Shown here: one piece after another, positions 14,428 through 23,555 of the stretch
Numbering within the stretch: the stretch's first letter is position 1
How the letters are laid out: every line of letters begins with the position of its first letter
Assembly (NCBI GenBank): GCA_008828725.1
Contig: MEHQ01002695.1
Location: forward strand, 482,836-546,835
Direction of reading: 5' to 3'
Origin: Saccharina japonica
Lineage: Eukaryota > Sar > Phaeophyceae > Laminariales > Laminariaceae
DNA: 64,000 nt
Translations under genes and position numbers: made by a program
The notes under the pieces: model-generated
What the model saw: the letters and a program-made list of their open reading frames with translations, nothing else
Told to the model about the DNA's origin: nothing
The model's database searches: none

Positions 14428-17400
14428 TTGTTGTCTTGGTTGTTTTGGTTGTTGATGTTGTTGTCGTTGTTGTTGGTGTTGGTGTTGTTGCTGTTGTTGT
14501 TGTTGCTGTTGCTGTTGCTGCTGTTGTTGTTGTTTGTATTGGATTCCCCCCCGCGCTGCTGCCACTCTCGACACGTCTCTCCTATTTTGGTTGCTTGCCA
14601 AACACGTCCGTGTCCGATCAGAAGCGTCAACGCCCCCCCAGTCGCAAGCAAACTTGGATCGTTGTTCCCCTTGCCGCCGAACAGGAATGCGGGATGGATG
14701 CCTTGAATGGCTGGAGCATTAAAGCTTAACCCTTTCACTGCTGCTGCTGCTGCAACAACAAAAACACTAATTCTAAGAAATTCGTCCCACCAAAAAGGAG
14801 GCGACTCCCCTCTGCTGCCGAGAAGAACATACAAAATGGACTACACGCTCTGATACCCTTGCCCCCCCGCCCCCCTTCGTCGCGTGTGCTCGCGCCAAAC
14901 AGCTATTGGACCGCGAGCGAGGGCTTGATGCATTGCGCGCGCAAGCGGACATCGAGAGGGTGAAGGTCGCGCGATTGCAAGAAGAGGTGAGAAGAGGACG
15001 GACGGGCACTGTTTGTTTGGCAGGTGTTTATATTTGTTTTGGCATCGTGCCTACTGGACGTGTCAGCGGTAGGGACGGAGCGCATGGGGAGGAACGCCGG
15101 CTCCGTGAGGACTATAGAGGCGTTAAATTGAGAGGGTATGGTATCACACATCGATGGGTGCGTGGTCATCTCGCACCGCGACTCATCCCGCGGTACGAGT
15201 ACGTAGGGGTATCAGTTAGTTTTTGCCTTCTGCGGCAAAAGAAAAGTCTGACCGGTTGAGCTCCTGAAGTGAACCAACTACCGATATTTACGGGGAGCCA
15301 TAGTAAATAAGACCTACGGTAAACACAAAAACCTATACTTTTACGCCTTTTTGTTTTTACTAACAACATTTGGTCCTATTTATTATGGTCCCCCGCAACG
15401 GTATGATTCATTTTCTACAGTGGTACACTTTTTTTCAGGACTATTACGAGGGACCATATTAAAATAAGGGATCAAAGAGTGTTGGTAAAAATAGGGAAAT
15501 ATGTTTTAATAGTTTTTTGTGTTTAACGTAGGTCCTATTTATTTACGTAAGTCCTACTTATTTACATATGGTCCCCCGTGATAGCAAATAGAAATATTTG
15601 TCGGTTTCCTCGAACAGAACATGTCTCGGGCGAGGTGTTGAGCTCGTAATGTGAGGAGCTCAGGAATAAAGCCGTTACCACTATAAGGCGGCATTGCTTG
15701 CTCTCGCTGGATGTGTCCCCGGTGCTGTCTGTCCTCCGATAGCATCACAGTTCGGGGAGAGACGGTAGGTGTACGCACCATGGCCTGCGCCGGTACGGTA
15801 GCTTTCTAACAAAAATCGTCTTCGAAAAGACGAGAAGAGATCGGCCGCCTCCACAATCTGCGGGAAGAGTGACTCAACGAGCGTACGCAAAATTCCTGCA
15901 CGGGTATGACCAGGCACGGAGGGCGAGGGGGTGGTAACAATTGTAAAATTGATCTAGGTGGAGGAATACGTATTTCGGGGGCGGGGGGGGAGGGTACCGC
16001 ATCAATGGTGCAGAGGGGGTTTCATCGTGTTTTTCGGAGTGGCTGCACCCCCGCCCCGCGTGGTGTGAGTTGTCCTCGCGTCGCCGCTTACCTGTTTTTG
16101 TCAATTACGCGTCTGCTTTTTATTTTGTTCTGCGACAAGGCCGCGAAAGCGCAGGGCGTCTGCCGGGAGATGGCCGACCGCCTCTTGGAGCTGCAGGCCA
16201 CAAAGGTGTGTTTTCCATGAGTGAGGGAGGGGGGTGGGGCGTGGGGGTAGGGGTGTCTTTTCTTATTTTGTTGTTGCGTGCGAAGCGACGATCAAGGTGC
16301 GCGGTTTTGAGGAGGACGTGCCCGGCATGGAGTCGGGCGAAGCAAGTGCTGTGGGTGTGTGTTCAGCTCGAGCCGCAGGCGTACCCGTTCTTGCCCACAT
16401 GGTGGTGCCCCCGTGCGTGTACCCGTCCGCCCACCCCACGAGATACCCGTCTTATCTTGTATGGTATGCACAAAGGCAGCGTGTTTGGAGTTACGGTGCG
16501 CGATGGATTGCCGTCGTTTGGGTCCTTGCCCTCGTTAGCGGCGGCCAATCGTCGCCCGAGCATCGTTTTTTGTATCATGGCTGTTTGACGAAGACGCGGA
16601 AAAAACGAAGAAAACACCCGCGCGACATAAGATACAACCGGCTCGCAATACCCTCACCGTTTGCCTCGGCGGCATCACACAGTACGGGCACAGTGTCCCA
16701 GGTACGTCTACCCTACTAACGTGATGCAGGTGGTTGCCGTGGATTATCCTCGAAGTCTTGGCACCGTAAGGTTTTTGCTTGGACTCCGGCTGTAGAATAT
16801 TTGTATCTGACATCTGATTGGGAATACCTAGCGGAAATCGCGTGAGTATTTAGGTACGGCGCGAGTGGGCATTTTTTTTACTTGGTCCGACGAGCGATGG
16901 AAGTTGACCGAGGCACGCGCCGTAGCGGGGAGGGGAAACCTTCTTTACGGCCTGGATCTCAAAAGCACCCAAAAGCAGGGCGAGGATTAGAAACAGGGTC
17001 CAGAGGTATGAGCAAAAACGAAAAAAAACGCCTTTGGCTGCCTACGGCGAAACTCCTGACCGCCTCGAGGGCAAAAACACTAAAAATGTAGAAATGTTGC
17101 GGACACGCCACACGGCAGATTCCAGCACAGTTACTCGCGGAACGCCAGCATAAAACACTAAACAAACACTGAAAGTGAAACGCACGATACACACGTTTTT
17201 CAGGAGGAGCTCCGAACCACCCGAGAAAGGCTGGCTGACGCCTCGCGCGAGCTCAAAAGTCTCCGCCGATCGAGGGATCACTCCAGCGGCGCGGTGGACG
17301 AAGCGCGCCGCCTCCGCGAGCGTCTGGACCGCGCAGAGAGTGTGGGCGCCGAGATGTCGACGAGAGCCGCGGCAGCGGGGGCACTCGCCGAAGAAGAAAG

Positions 17401-20400
17401 GTAAGCCGGCTCGGTAGTCGTGAGTGCTGCCTGCGGTTCGGCGGTGTTCTCAGCGGGAAGAGAACGGACGGACAATCAATTATGCAGTTGGTCGTACGTA
17501 GCGCCGAAATTTCGTCGTCAGACATTCCAGAGGAGGGGGGGGGGGGGTACTCATTGCCATTCATTGCCGTAGGAATATAGTGTTGTGGGGCCTAGTGTAA
17601 GGGGCCATGTTGGCAAAGCTGGGCATGATAACCGAGCTGGTGCGGTGGAGATGCGGGAGTTTTGGAGGTCACGGGAAAGCGCTGACCACATCGTGGGTGT
17701 CACCGCAGGTCGCTGGAGAAACGCAGCAGGGTACTGAGATGCAAAGAAGTTGGAGCTTTTGGTTGTGTTGGTATCAGGAATTGATCAAGGACGTCGAACG
17801 GCTTTAGATGGCGGTCATCGGTTGTTGGGATTTAGCTATGAGGCTGAGAAAAACGGGAGGTTTATACTAGGGAAACGCAGCAGGGTACTTAGATGCAAAG
17901 AAGTTGGAGCTTTCGGTTGTGTTAGTATCAGTAATTGGTTAAGGACGTTGAACGGTTTTAGATGGCGGTCATCGGTTGTTGGGATTTACGATGATGAAGC
18001 TGAGAAAAACTAGAGATTATACTAGATCGCGGGATTTTCCTCTGGCGCGATGAAGCCAGCGCAGGGCACCATGAGCGTCAAATGCCAGCGTCAAATGCCT
18101 TGAGATGCGTGTGGTGCTACTTCGTCGCCGATGCGTGTTGGACATATTTTGACGTTGGTGATACTGAAGCTACGTCGACGCTTTTGTAGAAAACGGTCCC
18201 TCCACCCGCAGACATTTTGCTTTCCCCCGCCCCCCTGGTGCGTGCTTTATTTTGCCTGTTGCGTTCGATGCCGACCCAGCCGCCGAGCAAGGCATCTCGA
18301 AGCCAGGGTGGACGCTCTTCAGCGCCAGCTTGACGAGGTGAGGCAGCCTTTGCGCTGAGATTTTTTTAGTCTGCTGGCAAAATACATCTTGCTTCAAGAG
18401 GGGAGCTTGCGATGATGCCCTACCTGCTTCTGCTGCCCGTTGCGGGTTTGGTCTATCGGAGCGGCTGTTTGATCTACACCGCCTACGATGTATGCATCTT
18501 GTGGACAGTCGAGCGGCCTTTTGATGCTATGCGTTTCGTTGGCAATATGTGGACGTGCCGTGGCAACTAAGAGGTCGTGACACCGATAATCTTTTGCAGA
18601 TGGTGCACTGTCCAACTCGGACGAATTTGGCCCAGGGTGTGCGTTTCCGACCGCGTGCTGCCGAAGGCCCACCACATCTCTCACTGCCCCCCTCAGGGTA
18701 GCCTTGCTATATAGTTCCAGCACGGTACAGTGGAAAGAGCGTTTCGCATCCCAGACCCAAATAAATAGGCGTTTGCTGCTTGATAACCCGAGCGTTGAGC
18801 GTGCCGTTTCGGATGGGCGTTGGGCGCGCTGCCACGCAAGGGGTGCAGGCTGCTCGTGTACTGGCGCAGCATCGCTCGCCTCATATCGGTGCAGTAGAAG
18901 ATGTAGATGTTATTAATGTGGTTTGTGTTTTGCTTGAACCGATTTACTTGAAGAAGAGTGTCTCCATCAAGTGCTGTTTTGTCTTCGTGTGAAGGAGAAC
19001 CATGTTGCTATTTAGGCCTCCCTAGTTTAGAGCTCTATTTATTCTAGAGGAGTTAGCCGTGACGTGCAAATATTCTCCAGCCACGAACAGTGCCAGTTTC
19101 TTTTTGCTGTGACTGGACTGTTACCTGGCGTGCGCTTCGCTTTTTTTGGCCCTTTCGCCGCCGAACTTGTTCTCCTCAAAACGAAGCGTCATCCCTATGC
19201 TCTAAAAACTATGGGGGGGGGGGACACACTTCACCTTTGTTTTCAGCTCCTAAAGTTAGGATGCGATGTTTCCATCGGTTGTGCCATCGTCTACTGTACC
19301 TCCAGTACCTCTTTCCTCGTCCGCGCTGATTCCGCTCGGCCCATCACCGCAGAGAGAGCTCGAGGGTTCCCTACGCACGAGTATGCCCAATATGTGCTAT
19401 TCACCCCTTTGGTGCCCAAAAATAGCAACCAGATTAGTGACACATTTTTTTGTGTTATCAGCCGTCTACGGGCGGCGTGAGCGCATACTATAGCGGCACG
19501 GGTAGGATCACACGTTGCGCCTGTGCTGTACAACTCCTTGAATTGAATCTCTGGCACCGACCATTGTATGTATCATCCTCCAATCTCGCAGTGGCCGTTG
19601 AATGTAACCGTCACTTTATAGCCGTTCATGTCCTCCCTAGGAAGTCCCCAAGAGAGTTAATAGCCCAGCGGTGTACACTCACGGTCGTTCCACCACTGAG
19701 GGTTATAGTGCTGCACACCGCAGATCGATTGGAGAAGTTAGTTGACGAGGGTATTAGTCGGTGCTCGTGGGTTGATACAAACGACATCGCCGTCGAATTG
19801 ACGCATTTTCGTCGATCGGCCGCTGATTTGGACGGTGCAGCGCCAGCTTCCCGCTGTCCTCTCGAGCCCTGTCGCGATTTTTATTGTGTGACCACTTCTC
19901 GGCCCGCCCAGTGCTATATCCCCGGCGCCCCCTGAAGCCGCCGCCTTTTTTTCCCACGGTTTTTTAAACCGGTCACCCCCCCCCCCCCCCCCCCCCCCCC
20001 GATGCCGATGATGACTCCCTCCGACGGCCATATTCACGGCCCTTGAGTTAGACACATTTCGACACTACATCCGTACAGTGACTGACTCTATTTTGTTGCC
20101 CTTGTTTTCTTATGTTACGCGTCCCTTCGGTATATCCGATATCTCTGACGATGGCGCGTGTTGGCGAAAAGGTCCCCAACGACTTGTTGGTGGCCCACGC
20201 CGAGAAAAGGGTCCTGCAGGGGGCGTTGAACGAAGCGGGTCGACATGCAGCCGACGTTGAGGTGAGGCCGGGTAGGAATGGAAGGGGGGAGATGGGATGG
20301 GATGGAATGGGATGGGATTAGATGGGATGGGATGGGATGGGATGGGATGGGATGGGAGGGAATGTGATTGGATGGGATGAGATGGGATGGGATGGAATGG

Positions 20401-21844
20401 GATGGGATGGGTTGGAATGTCGTGTGTAAGTTGCAAGGGGTGAGGAGGGGGAAGGAGGGGCAGAGATGGGACGGCATGGTATGGTGTCGAACGAAACGTT
20501 TGGAAGGGATCGGGGAGGGGTGGGGTGGGCTGCTACAGCAGCGAATATCGCGAGATTATTTTTTAGGGCCGTCATTTTGTGAAGGGTGTGGGGTCTCTGG
20601 TGAAGTGTCGAAATGCAATCGTTGGGGGTCAGATTATGAGAGAATGCCAGCAACTGAGATTAGATGGGCTGGGTCAGGTAGCCACACCCTGAAAATGGAA
20701 CGCCTGTTGTTGTGCCAAGTTGGAGTTTTTACAAATCGTCTTCGCCGCACTGGCCCTCTATCAATACTCTTAATAAATGTACATCAAGCAATAGCGACTC
20801 GGCATCCAGCACGCCGTCTCGCATGCTCTACGTACGCTTTTCCCATTTCCCACACGTCCACGCACTCCTTCAGTAGGGGTTAGTCGATGTCAGCGTTTGT
20901 CCCTGCTGCGCCGGATGCCCTTCTTGATGCAGCAACTTACCAATAATTTGGGACGCAGGAAACGCGAGATGGGCATAGGCGGCTTATAGCTAACGCTGTG
21001 TTCCCGTTGCCCGTATCCTCAGGTGTCAACCGCAGCTGAGCTGCGACGGCGCGATGCCGACATCCGAAATTTCGCGGCGGCCGCTGCGTTGCAACAAGAG
21101 CGGTGCGGTGAGCGCCTGCGTGAGCAGGCACTTACGATTCACCAGCTCACTCTGCAGGGGTTCTCCGCCGACGCGCAGGCCAAGCTGCAAGCGGCAGCAG
21201 CAGCAGCGTCTCCGGCGGGACCAGCAATACGGACCTCGAGAACACGCGCACGAGCAACGATGGAGGCAGACAGTAGCGGGGGAGGTGCTCGCGACTGCCC
21301 TGTGGCGAGGGCACGAGTGGGGGGGGCACAGACGACATCGATGGCGGTGGGGGGAAGGGTGCTCCCTCCCCCCCGTAGAGGCCACGACGATGATGAAGAT
21401 GGACGCAGGGCTAGGCGGCGAAACGCCCGGAGTGCTCCTCTCGGGAGAGCGCACACCGACGGCGATCCGCGAGTCGTTGTCAGTCACGACGCTCCCCGCG
21501 ATGGAGGTGGTGTTCGCAGTTACGGCAACGATACAAGCAGTAGCTGGGATGGGGGGGCCGGGGGGGGGGGCTGGGACGGGTACTCCTTTGACTCCGAATT
21601 TCCCGCGCAGGTGTCCAAGGCAATCAAGGGGGGGGACGACAGTAGGGGGCACGTTGCACCGGGTAGCTGGCGATCAGGAGTCTCAGACGAAGGGGGGGGC
21701 GGGTGTCTGTCTCAGCCAGGGCCGGGCTTTCGAGAGGCTGCTGCAGGCGGGAGGGAGTCTATCAGTGGGGGCCGCGCCAACAAGAGTGCGAGTCCGCCAC
21801 TGTCTAGAGGGCACCAACCACGCTTGTTTAGACGGGAGCTTTGA
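1..21844 (+). CDS. Large multi-exon coiled-coil protein, 5' end outside window
   Basis: Twenty exons read by eye: 1-29 (partial), 331-495, 1066-1155, 1695-1772, 2091-2279, 2793-2945, 5254-6068, 6673-7432, 8072-8335, 9053-9115, 9272-9397, 10184-10572, 11439-11532, 12641-12757, 14903-14986, 16140-16205, 17204-17400, 18280-18337, 20172-20261 and 21023-21844 (TGA stop). Every junction is GT-AG and all phases agree: phase 0 except three phase-2 pairs after 6068, 10572 and 17400. That agreement is the main support. The product is at least about 1550 residues, rich in Glu, Arg, Ala and Leu heptad-like stretches (for example EERLQQTLEREADLNKEVEA). This indicates long coiled coils. Exon 7 carries Glu- and Asp-rich runs, exon 8 Ser/Pro/Arg-rich sequence, and the last exon is Gly-rich. 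I do not recognise a family. A structural role (centrosomal, ciliary or golgin-like) is only a guess from composition. The exon 5 start (2088 or 2091) and exon 11 start (9272 or 9287) are uncertain. Confidence 0.82.
3460..3504. repeat. (TTCGG)n pentanucleotide microsatellite
   Basis: About nine head-to-tail TTCGG units lie inside the intron of the coiled-coil gene, preceded by degenerate units (ggttcgattcggttccg). A related CGGCT array lies at 32008-32050. Confidence 0.9.
4113..4182. repeat. Small hairpin, 19-bp perfect inverted repeat (MITE-like)
   Basis: The 19 bases starting CTGTCCCGAAATATAAGCA at 4113-4131 are exactly reversed and complemented at 4164-4182, with a 32-bp AT-rich loop. A second, shorter inverted pair (CTCTGTCCG at 4212-4220 and CGGACAGAG at 4276-4284) follows. 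The sequence shows a possible miniature inverted-repeat element or nested pair. No coding capacity is present. Confidence 0.6.
6143..6362 (-). mobile_element. Element B copy, poly(C)-tailed retroelement
   Basis: Read on the minus strand, the copy starts at GAAGCTGTCATC and ends in GTACACC followed by a C run. It lies in the intron after coding exon 7 of the coiled-coil gene. It matches the other element B copies over its whole length, including the CCCGACATGCTCCGTCCCG core. Confidence 0.8.
7859..8071 (+). repeat. Intronic degenerate minisatellite containing acceptor-like motifs
   Basis: Roughly 40-50-bp degenerate units of the type TGCAATGCCGTTGTTTGTTG followed by TAGGTCAG-like sequence repeat four or five times. 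They run directly into the real acceptor at 8071. The last unit supplies the TTGTTGCTAG acceptor, and the exon begins GTCAGCG. Earlier units carry near copies of the same junction, such as TTGTTAGGTCAG at about 7871-7882 and TCGTTAGGTCATC near 7985-7997. Confidence 0.65.
9903..9968 (+). mobile_element. LINE 3'-end fragment (element A)
   Basis: This is a 66-bp copy of the extreme 3' end of the retrotransposon at 26272-27548. It contains the conserved ATGACTAAGGCAAGCAA core and the ATGAGTACGCC terminus with a C run. An element B copy follows immediately. Confidence 0.75.
9971..10115 (+). mobile_element. Element B copy, poly(C)-tailed, directly after a LINE tail
   Basis: The copy is 5'-truncated at the GCGCTTGGTGCTAGCAATG segment and continues through GTCGGTGAAAACCC and the CGTCCCGGCATTGTAGGGA core to GTACACC plus a run of more than fifteen C. 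It sits in the intron before the exon at 10184. Confidence 0.8.
11136..11231. mobile_element. Palindromic MITE copy (ATCAGGACCC subfamily)
   Basis: The terminal inverted sequence CATAGTAATCAGGACCC on the left pairs with GGTTCTGATTACTATG on the right, around an AT-rich centre. It belongs to the eight-copy family that also occurs at 22210, 25946 and 30377. Confidence 0.75.
12927..13037 (+). mobile_element. Element B copy, 5'-truncated
   Basis: The copy starts at CTGGTCGGTGAAAACCC and carries the CGTCCCGGCATTG core. It ends in GAGTACACC followed by C-rich sequence. Confidence 0.75.
13239..13303 (+). mobile_element. LINE 3'-end fragment (element A), decayed
   Basis: It contains CAATGGTCAAATGACTAAGG and ends ATGAGTACGC, as in the other 3' fragments. 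The tail here is T/C-rich rather than pure C. Confidence 0.6.
13826..14062 (-). mobile_element. Degraded element B copy
   Basis: On the minus strand the segment matches most of element B. It contains GTCCGCCTCACA, CACCCTTCATGCGACTCG and the CCCGACATGCT core, with several small insertions and substitutions. It appears to be an older copy than those at 28836 or 36780. Confidence 0.6.
14393..14531. repeat. Imperfect (TTG)n/(CTG)n microsatellite
   Basis: About 46 TTG-type triplets with CTG, TCG and GTG interruptions lie in the intron before the exon at 14903. Long Leu, Val, Gln or Asn open frames over it are artefacts of the repeat. Confidence 0.9.
15290..15397. mobile_element. Palindromic MITE copy (AAATAGGACC subfamily)
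   Basis: The left end CGGGGAGCCATAGTAAATA pairs with TATTTATTATGGTCCCCCG at the right end. The middle is AT-rich and noncoding. Confidence 0.75.
15444..15580. mobile_element. Palindromic MITE copy, rearranged
   Basis: This second copy lies only about 50 bp after the previous one. The left end ACGAGGGACCATA pairs with TATGGTCCCCCGT. The right arm holds a partial duplication of the GTCCTATTTATTTACG segment. Confidence 0.7.
17718..18023. repeat. 154-bp tandem duplication in intron
   Basis: A segment beginning GAAACGCAGCAGGGTACT at 17718 repeats from 17872 with a few substitutions. Both units carry the AAGAAGTTGGAGCTTT and GATGGCGGTCATCGGTTG stretches. No coding signal is present. Confidence 0.8.
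18338..20171 (+). other. 1.8-kb intron of the coiled-coil gene
   Basis: No additional phase-compatible exon is recognised between the exons ending at 18337 and starting at 20172. The only landmark is a homopolymer C run at about 19978-20000. Open frames here lack splice partners. Confidence 0.5.
20276..20415. repeat. (GGGAT)n / GATGGGAT microsatellite
   Basis: About 140 bp of nearly pure GGATGGGATGGGAT units begin just after the exon donor at 20262. Minus-strand open frames of Pro-Ser-His repeats arise from it and are not genes. Confidence 0.9.
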
Positions 21845-22209
21845 CTCGGTGCCTGTGACGTTGAGACAGCGCGGCACGATGGTGTTTTAAATATTCACTC
21901 AGTTTTGTTCTTGTTTTTTTGGCCAACGCAGTGCGACGCTCCTTTGGTGCAAGCAGATTTCCCGGGCGAAAAGTTAGCGAGGGCGTGACATGCCCCATTC
22001 GTACAGATATTGTGTCCCTGAACAACCCCTCACGATGCCTTTTGGCAGCTGTGCGTGTGGCGATCACGAGCTCCAGCTGTCTGGCCCACGCTTATGGCAT
22101 GTATCACTTGATTTTATGCACAAGTCGCCACACACGGCACCACATCTATTGTGGTGCCGGTGCTGGATATCGGATAGGCGGGGCGTGCCAGTCATCACCA
22201 CATCTTCGT

Positions 22210-22315
22210 ATTACAGGGGGGCAAAGTAAATAGGACCAAATATTGTTATTAAAAACAGGTAAATATGTAGGTTTTTGTATGTACCGTAGGTCCTATTTAC
22301 TATGTCCCCCCGTAA
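22210..22315. mobile_element. Palindromic MITE copy
   Basis: The left end TTACAGGGGGGCAAAGTAAA pairs with TTTACTATGTCCCCCCGTAA. The arms include the shared TAGGACC motif. It lies between the coiled-coil and KH-domain genes. Confidence 0.75.
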
Positions 22316-22334
22316 TGGTACAGTAGTGGTCCCT

Positions 22335-22632
22335 CCATACTACCGGTATACGCCAGCCAACAATACCGGCACTACCCGGCACACTACTAATACCATACTA
22401 CCGGTATACGCCAGCCAACAATACCGGCACTACCCAGCACACTATTAATACCATACTACCGGTATACGCCAGCCAACAATACCGGCACTACCCAGCACAC
22501 TATTAAAACCATACTACCGGTATACGCCAGCCAACAATACCGGCACTACCCAGCACACTATTAAAACCATACTACCGGTATACGCCAGCCAACAATACCG
22601 GCACTATCCAGCACACTATTAATACCATACTG
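22335..22632. repeat. 58-bp minisatellite, five units
   Basis: Units starting CCATACTACCGGTATACGCC begin at 22335, 22393, 22451, 22509 and 22567, with a partial unit at 22625. The period is exactly 58 bp. Each unit carries the ACCGGT palindrome and CAATACCGGCACTA. It sits in the intergenic region and is followed by sequence related to 53047-53192. Confidence 0.9.
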
Positions 22633-23555
22633 GTGAATCCCATATTTGTCAAGGTATTCCGCAGGCACTATAGCAGGCAACCGGCACTGTAATAAGTAAT
22701 TGTATTATTGTAGCCACGAGCGTAGGGGTCCCGCCGCCGCGTGAAGTGCGTCTCTTAGAAAAGGCTGCGTATATGCTAAATTGGTCGTATGGAGCAACTG
22801 TACCCTTGACGAAACACAACAAGTGATTTAATGAGAATAGTTACTATACTCGACACTTGTATATGTACACTGGTGTATGTACGTCAACTGAAGCTCAGAA
22901 TCGACAATTCAAACATTTGCGGCGAGTGTCAATGAAGGGAGCACATTCTGCGCCACAGCTATACGTGCTGCATGTGGCTGAGGGTCGAGGCCATACACCC
23001 AACTTTTATTCAGCGTGTTGCCCTATGCACTCGGTTCAGCGTGGTCGGTGGTCAAAGGCCATTCGACCATGCGAAATAATGAAGACTACGAAGGTGTTGT
23101 CGACCTCACGTCGATTCGCGTTATTTTTAAAGAAACGTATGTTTCTCTCTGAGGCGTACCGTCGCCCATTTCCGACGATGTATGTGCTGGGTTGGCACGC
23201 ACTGCAATCTCGATTCCCTGCCAGCACCTAGAAGCCAAATCACACCCACAGCTACTACTGCTCTCACATCCAACCCCTCTAACCGACGAACACATTTTAC
23301 GTGGTCCGTGTTGGTGGGTTCGAAGTTTCGATGGCGTTTCAGCGGTAAAAAAGATGAAACCGTCATTTCCGGGAGTTCCAAAAAATGATGACGCGCTGAT
23401 TTTTCTTCGCCGTGCGTTTTTTTTTTTTTCGCTCGTCTTCCTCTTTTCTCTTTTTCTTCCTGTTCGAGTCCACTTCATCTACACGGACGGGCACACCTTT
23501 TAGGAGCCTTGAACGTCGACGTGCACACAGCAGTACCGCCCCACAGATCTACGCA

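Larger units (their letters stand above)
12758..14902 (+). other. 2.1-kb intron of the coiled-coil gene, repeat-rich
   Basis: The intron holds two element B copies, one LINE tail fragment and a TTG/CTG-rich tract, all listed separately. Open frames in the TTG tract encode Leu or Gln runs only. No additional phase-compatible exon was found. Confidence 0.55.

Noticed and set aside
22335-22632. CRISPR-like array
   Set aside because: The whole 58-bp unit is repeated with no variable spacers and the context is eukaryotic. It is a minisatellite.
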